Assembly (NCBI GenBank): GCA_002414185.1
Contig: DHYS01000020.1
Location: 7,339 to 18,539 of the forward strand
DNA from: Patescibacteria group bacterium UBA5124
Lineage (GTDB): Bacteria > Patescibacteriota > Gracilibacteria > Absconditabacterales > Absconditicoccaceae
Direction of reading: 5' to 3'
Length of the DNA: 11,201 nt
Below, piece by piece: positions 8,373 through 11,201 of this stretch. The notes beneath the pieces are model-generated. The model made no database searches, had not been told where the DNA came from, and worked only from the letters and a program-made list of their open reading frames with translations. Each line of letters starts with the position of its first letter. The stretch's first letter is position 1. The position numbers and the translations under genes were made by a program.

Positions 8373-8399
8373 AAAAAATCCTGCATTGCGGGATTTTTT
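8373..8399. terminator. Bidirectional terminator between convergent genes
   Basis: AAAAAATCCTGC (8373-8384) pairs with GCGGGATTTTTT (8388-8399) around the loop ATT, with one G-U pair on the plus-strand RNA. An A run on one side and a T run on the other make it work in both directions. It sits between the plus-strand MscS stop (8371) and the minus-strand lipoprotein stop (8401). Confidence 0.88.
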
Positions 8400-8400
8400 A

Positions 8401-9288
8401 TTATCTGATTTGCTGAATATATTTCATCATTTCTTGGGTTGGAGTATCTGGATATTTGTTAGTATTACTAGAAATATTGATTATAGCTTTATTGAGAATA
8501 TAGTGTCGATCATTCTTTCATAGGTCTCTCGCTTTTTGTATAATTAAAGCGATTTTATTATCGTTGTAGATATCTAATTCATTCCAGAGTTTAACCTCAT
8601 AATGCTCTTGTAATTTTGGCTCTGCAAGATCTAATATTTTTATATAATCTTTTTTTGCTTTTTCTTTATTAGCTTTACAATGAGTGGCAGAATTTTCTGC
8701 TGCAGATATTTCTTTGAGGAGTTCTTCATACGCATCTATTCCACCTTCTTCTAAATTTTCTATATTATCCAAAGGAGACTTATAGGCAACAAATCCCTTA
8801 TTATGTTCAACAGATACTATCTTTGTTTGTGGTTCTGACTTTGGAGTAGATACTATCTTTTGCTCTTGTTTATGAACTGTTGGTTTTGTATGAGATGAGT
8901 TATTTGACGAAGTATGAGTTGGTTTTTCAGTTGTTTGGTTTTCTTCAAAGTTTTTTTTAGCAATGATATCAATTACAATTTTACGATCTGCTTCTCAGGC
9001 TTGTGTATTATTTGATCTCTTTGTTTCGATAAATATAGCATAAAGAAGATTTTGTAATTCTTCTAAAGATTTACCAGGAAGTTTATTAATATCCAATCCA
9101 TCCAATGGAGATTCATAAGCAGGAAGTTGAACTTCTTTTTTAATTGGTTGCGTAGATGTTGTTTCTTGTTTTTGATGAGTATCAACAGAACACCCCAAAA
9201 GAACAGAAGAAAGAAGAGCGCTATATCATAAGTTTGCTCGTTTTTTTTCAAATTTTTTCCATGATGTGCATTTTTCCAAATTCTTCAT
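8401..9288 (-). CDS. Predicted lipoprotein with a duplicated AYxSPLD motif
   Basis: I do not recognise the family. The 295-residue protein starts at ATG 9286-9288 (minus strand) and ends at TAA 8401-8403, reading TGA at 9226-9228, 8995-8997 and 8518-8520 as Gly21, Gly98 and Gly257. The N-terminus is a lipoprotein signal: basic region WKKFEKK, hydrophobic SALLSSVLLGC, with lipobox LLGC and Cys33 as the lipidated residue. Thus it should be anchored in the membrane and face outwards. Two copies of a short unit follow: AYESPLDGLDINKL (57-70) and AYKSPLDNIENLEEGG (168-183), each leading into a Glu/Leu-rich helix. They are separated by a Thr/Ser/Pro/Lys-rich linker (about 112-160), and a charged helical region (about 195-250) comes after. 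The upstream surface-protein gene ends 18 bases before it, suggesting one operon. CGA at 9238-9240 and 8506-8508 may be tryptophan. Confidence 0.88.
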
Positions 9289-9306
9289 TACAATGAGAGA
9301 AATAAA

Positions 9307-11201
9307 TTATTGTTGAGGAGTTTCTGGATTGTTTTCTTCTTTTTCTTGATTCATTTTTGCTCTTATGGCAAAAACAACAACCAATCATACAAATATAGCA
9401 ACAAAGATTCATAAGACAATAAATACTATTTTTAACCAATTAGTACTTGAAGAGCTCGTGGTAGTACCATTTTCTGGGGTAAGATTATCAGGTACGGCCT
9501 TGATAGTATCATCATCAGTACTATTACAAGTCGCACTAGGAATATTGTATATTTGCATAATTTTACAGATATTGGTCATTACAATAGAATCCATATCATC
9601 TTTGGCTATCTGTGTATTGTCAGGAGTTTTTCCATCAGGAGCAACATGCTTTTGAATAGTATTGATAATATTTTGAAGTACTTCTTTTCTTTTGTCTTGT
9701 TGGCTAACATTGAGCGTTGTATCTCATGCAACACTTTCAAATTGTTTAAATAACGCATCAATCTCTACAGCAAGATTGATAGGCAAAAGAGAAAGAATAT
9801 CAGCTTTTGCTATACCATATTCACCAAGTCCTTCAGCAGCAGCAGTAGATCTATTAGAAAGTTCTAAGAAAACTGTAGTTAAAATAGTTTCTTGATCTTT
9901 AGTAAGATTAATAGTATTTTTAGACATAAAATCTTTGAGAGAAACAACATTAGCCATAGTAGTTGCCTTGTCAGCTATATTATTTTTCAATGATTTAATC
10001 ATATCTTTAAATGTCTTATCTGTTCCGGTAAGCCATTGTGGACCATTCATATCTTTAAGTAAGACATTGAGTTGATCATAAACTTTTTTAGTTTCTGCAT
10101 CTAGACTAGCTTCAAAATCTACAAATCCAACACTAAAATCTTTAGACAATAATTTACCTTGTTTGTTGGTATAATAAAGTCTTCCATCTACACTATCATA
10201 CTTAGCTTCATAGGTCTTCATATACAATTCATTACAAGAGAAATCAGAATCATTCAACGGATTGTTATCTCCATTACTGTCTTCTGTTACATCAGCGTCA
10301 ATATAACATTCTCCTCGATTTGGATTGTGATCTATATAGAACAAGATAGTATTGTCTAAACTATTTCCTACATATAATTCAATAGTTCATGTTGATCATG
10401 TAGCAATATTAGCTTCTGGTATTGAAAGGAAATGAAAGTCTTCATTAGAAGATCATGTATCTATAGTTAGGGCAAGTCTCTTTTTGGCTTCGTTAGCATA
10501 TTGATCACTAATATCTACAGATACAAAATATTTTCCTGCAGCTGGATATGTGTACATAAATGCTACTCCGGTAGTTATTACATTTTTTTCTGAACATAAT
10601 TTAGAATCTAAACAAATAGACTTTTTAGCAATATCTCCTAGACTAATATCTCTAAAGATAGCTAGTTTACCAGCAGTATCTACTAATAATCTTGGTTTAA
10701 GACCGTTTTTTACAATAATATTTCCCCCATTAGACACTCCTTTGTATCCTCTGTATAATACAGCAGCTCTAGGTCTAAATCCATTTACATCACTAGGTTT
10801 GTTGTAAGAATAAGTTACACGATCTTTTTTAGTAATAAGATCCCATTCTCCATCTCCATCAAAGTCGTAATAAATAGTTCTTTCTTTGATAAAATCTGGT
10901 CTATCTGAGATAATCTTAGAAACCACATCAAAGGTTACATCATCACCTACTTCTACGGTAGACTGATTCATTTTTAAGGTTACCAAAGGAACATCTGGTC
11001 TCGTAGAATCAGGAGGAAAGAATACAATAGGACCATTTCCTATGATATCCAAACTAGATCTTTTTCCATCTTCATTATCATACATAGTAACACCAAAAGA
11101 GTATTCACCAGGTATCTTTGGAAGAGAGAAAAATGCATAAGGAATATCTCCTGGAGTGATCTTTGTTTCGATATATCTTGAAGGATCATCTTTGAGATAA
11201 T
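9307..11201 (-). CDS. Large PKD-like surface protein with C-terminal membrane anchor (5' end outside window)
   Basis: The minus-strand frame is open from the right edge to TAA at 9307-9309, giving at least 630 residues after reading six TGA codons as glycine (lowest bases 10453, 10396, 10387, 9724, 9409, 9385). The first visible part (about 11199-11050) looks like a beta-sandwich, with PGEYSFGVTMYDNEDGK. Next is a PKD-like domain, STVEVGDDVTFDVVS then IYYDFDGDGEWDLI, ending in YPAAGKYFVSVDISD (about 10980-10460); PKD domains are extracellular adhesion or spacer modules. The acidic stretch at about 10335-10235 (DADVTEDSNGDNNPLND) could bind calcium. A helical part follows (about 10130-9520), then a Thr/Ser-rich stretch, one transmembrane helix (about 9432-9364) and a short charged tail. 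This suggests an outside body anchored by the C-terminal helix. The function is unknown; adhesion to a host or prey cell is only a guess. Confidence 0.85.

Noticed and set aside
9063..9251. Minus-strand ORF of 62 codons with a hydrophobic start
   Set aside because: It is a different frame within the lipoprotein gene, whose own frame gives a proper lipobox signal peptide and continues to 8401.
9365..9895. Several overlapping plus-strand ORFs
   Set aside because: They lie opposite the continuous minus-strand PKD-like gene, which includes a good transmembrane helix here.
1..11201. UGA as tryptophan (table 4, mycoplasma-type code)
   Set aside because: UGA positions match conserved glycines (TyrRS, SecD, EF-P, MTH1-like), and conserved tryptophans use UGG or, apparently, CGA.

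Overview
The window comes from an AT-rich bacterium that does not use the standard genetic code. Every gene stops at TAA or TAG. TGA occurs 31 times inside the 11 genes, exactly where conserved families need glycine: after KFGKSE in tyrosyl-tRNA synthetase, before AMPAPL in SecD, after VKK in EF-P, and twice in the MTH1-like Nudix signature. UGA = glycine (translation table 25) is known from the candidate phyla Absconditabacteria (SR1) and Gracilibacteria (BD1-5). In addition, CGA falls on conserved tryptophans of the Nudix protein, and no CGA falls on a conserved arginine anywhere in the window. This points to a second change, CGA = tryptophan, which I recall being reported for a group of Absconditabacterales. 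Together the two changes make that order the best placement. An annotation with the standard code breaks nearly every gene here and misses one entirely.

Layout, plus strand: the 3' end of topA; a divergent protein with a possible FtsA/PilM-like fold; a strong promoter and an exported VanW-family protein; tyrS followed after 4 nt by an MTH1-like Nudix hydrolase; secD and efp, closed by a terminator; a PAP2 phosphatase with its own terminator; and an MscS-type channel. A hairpin with T runs on both sides (about 8373-8399) serves as a convergent terminator. Minus strand, reading leftwards from the right edge: a large PKD-like surface protein with a C-terminal membrane anchor (5' end outside the window), then a lipoprotein 18 nt downstream.

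Most genes are housekeeping or cell-envelope genes: DNA topology, tyrosine charging, oxidised-nucleotide removal, protein export, translation of polyproline stretches, lipid phosphate turnover and osmotic protection. The minus-strand pair probably encodes cell-surface proteins. No start codon has a clear Shine-Dalgarno sequence; leaders are short and A/T-rich. With the corrected code no gene-free stretch exceeds about 150 bases. I saw no tRNA, rRNA, CRISPR array or mobile element.
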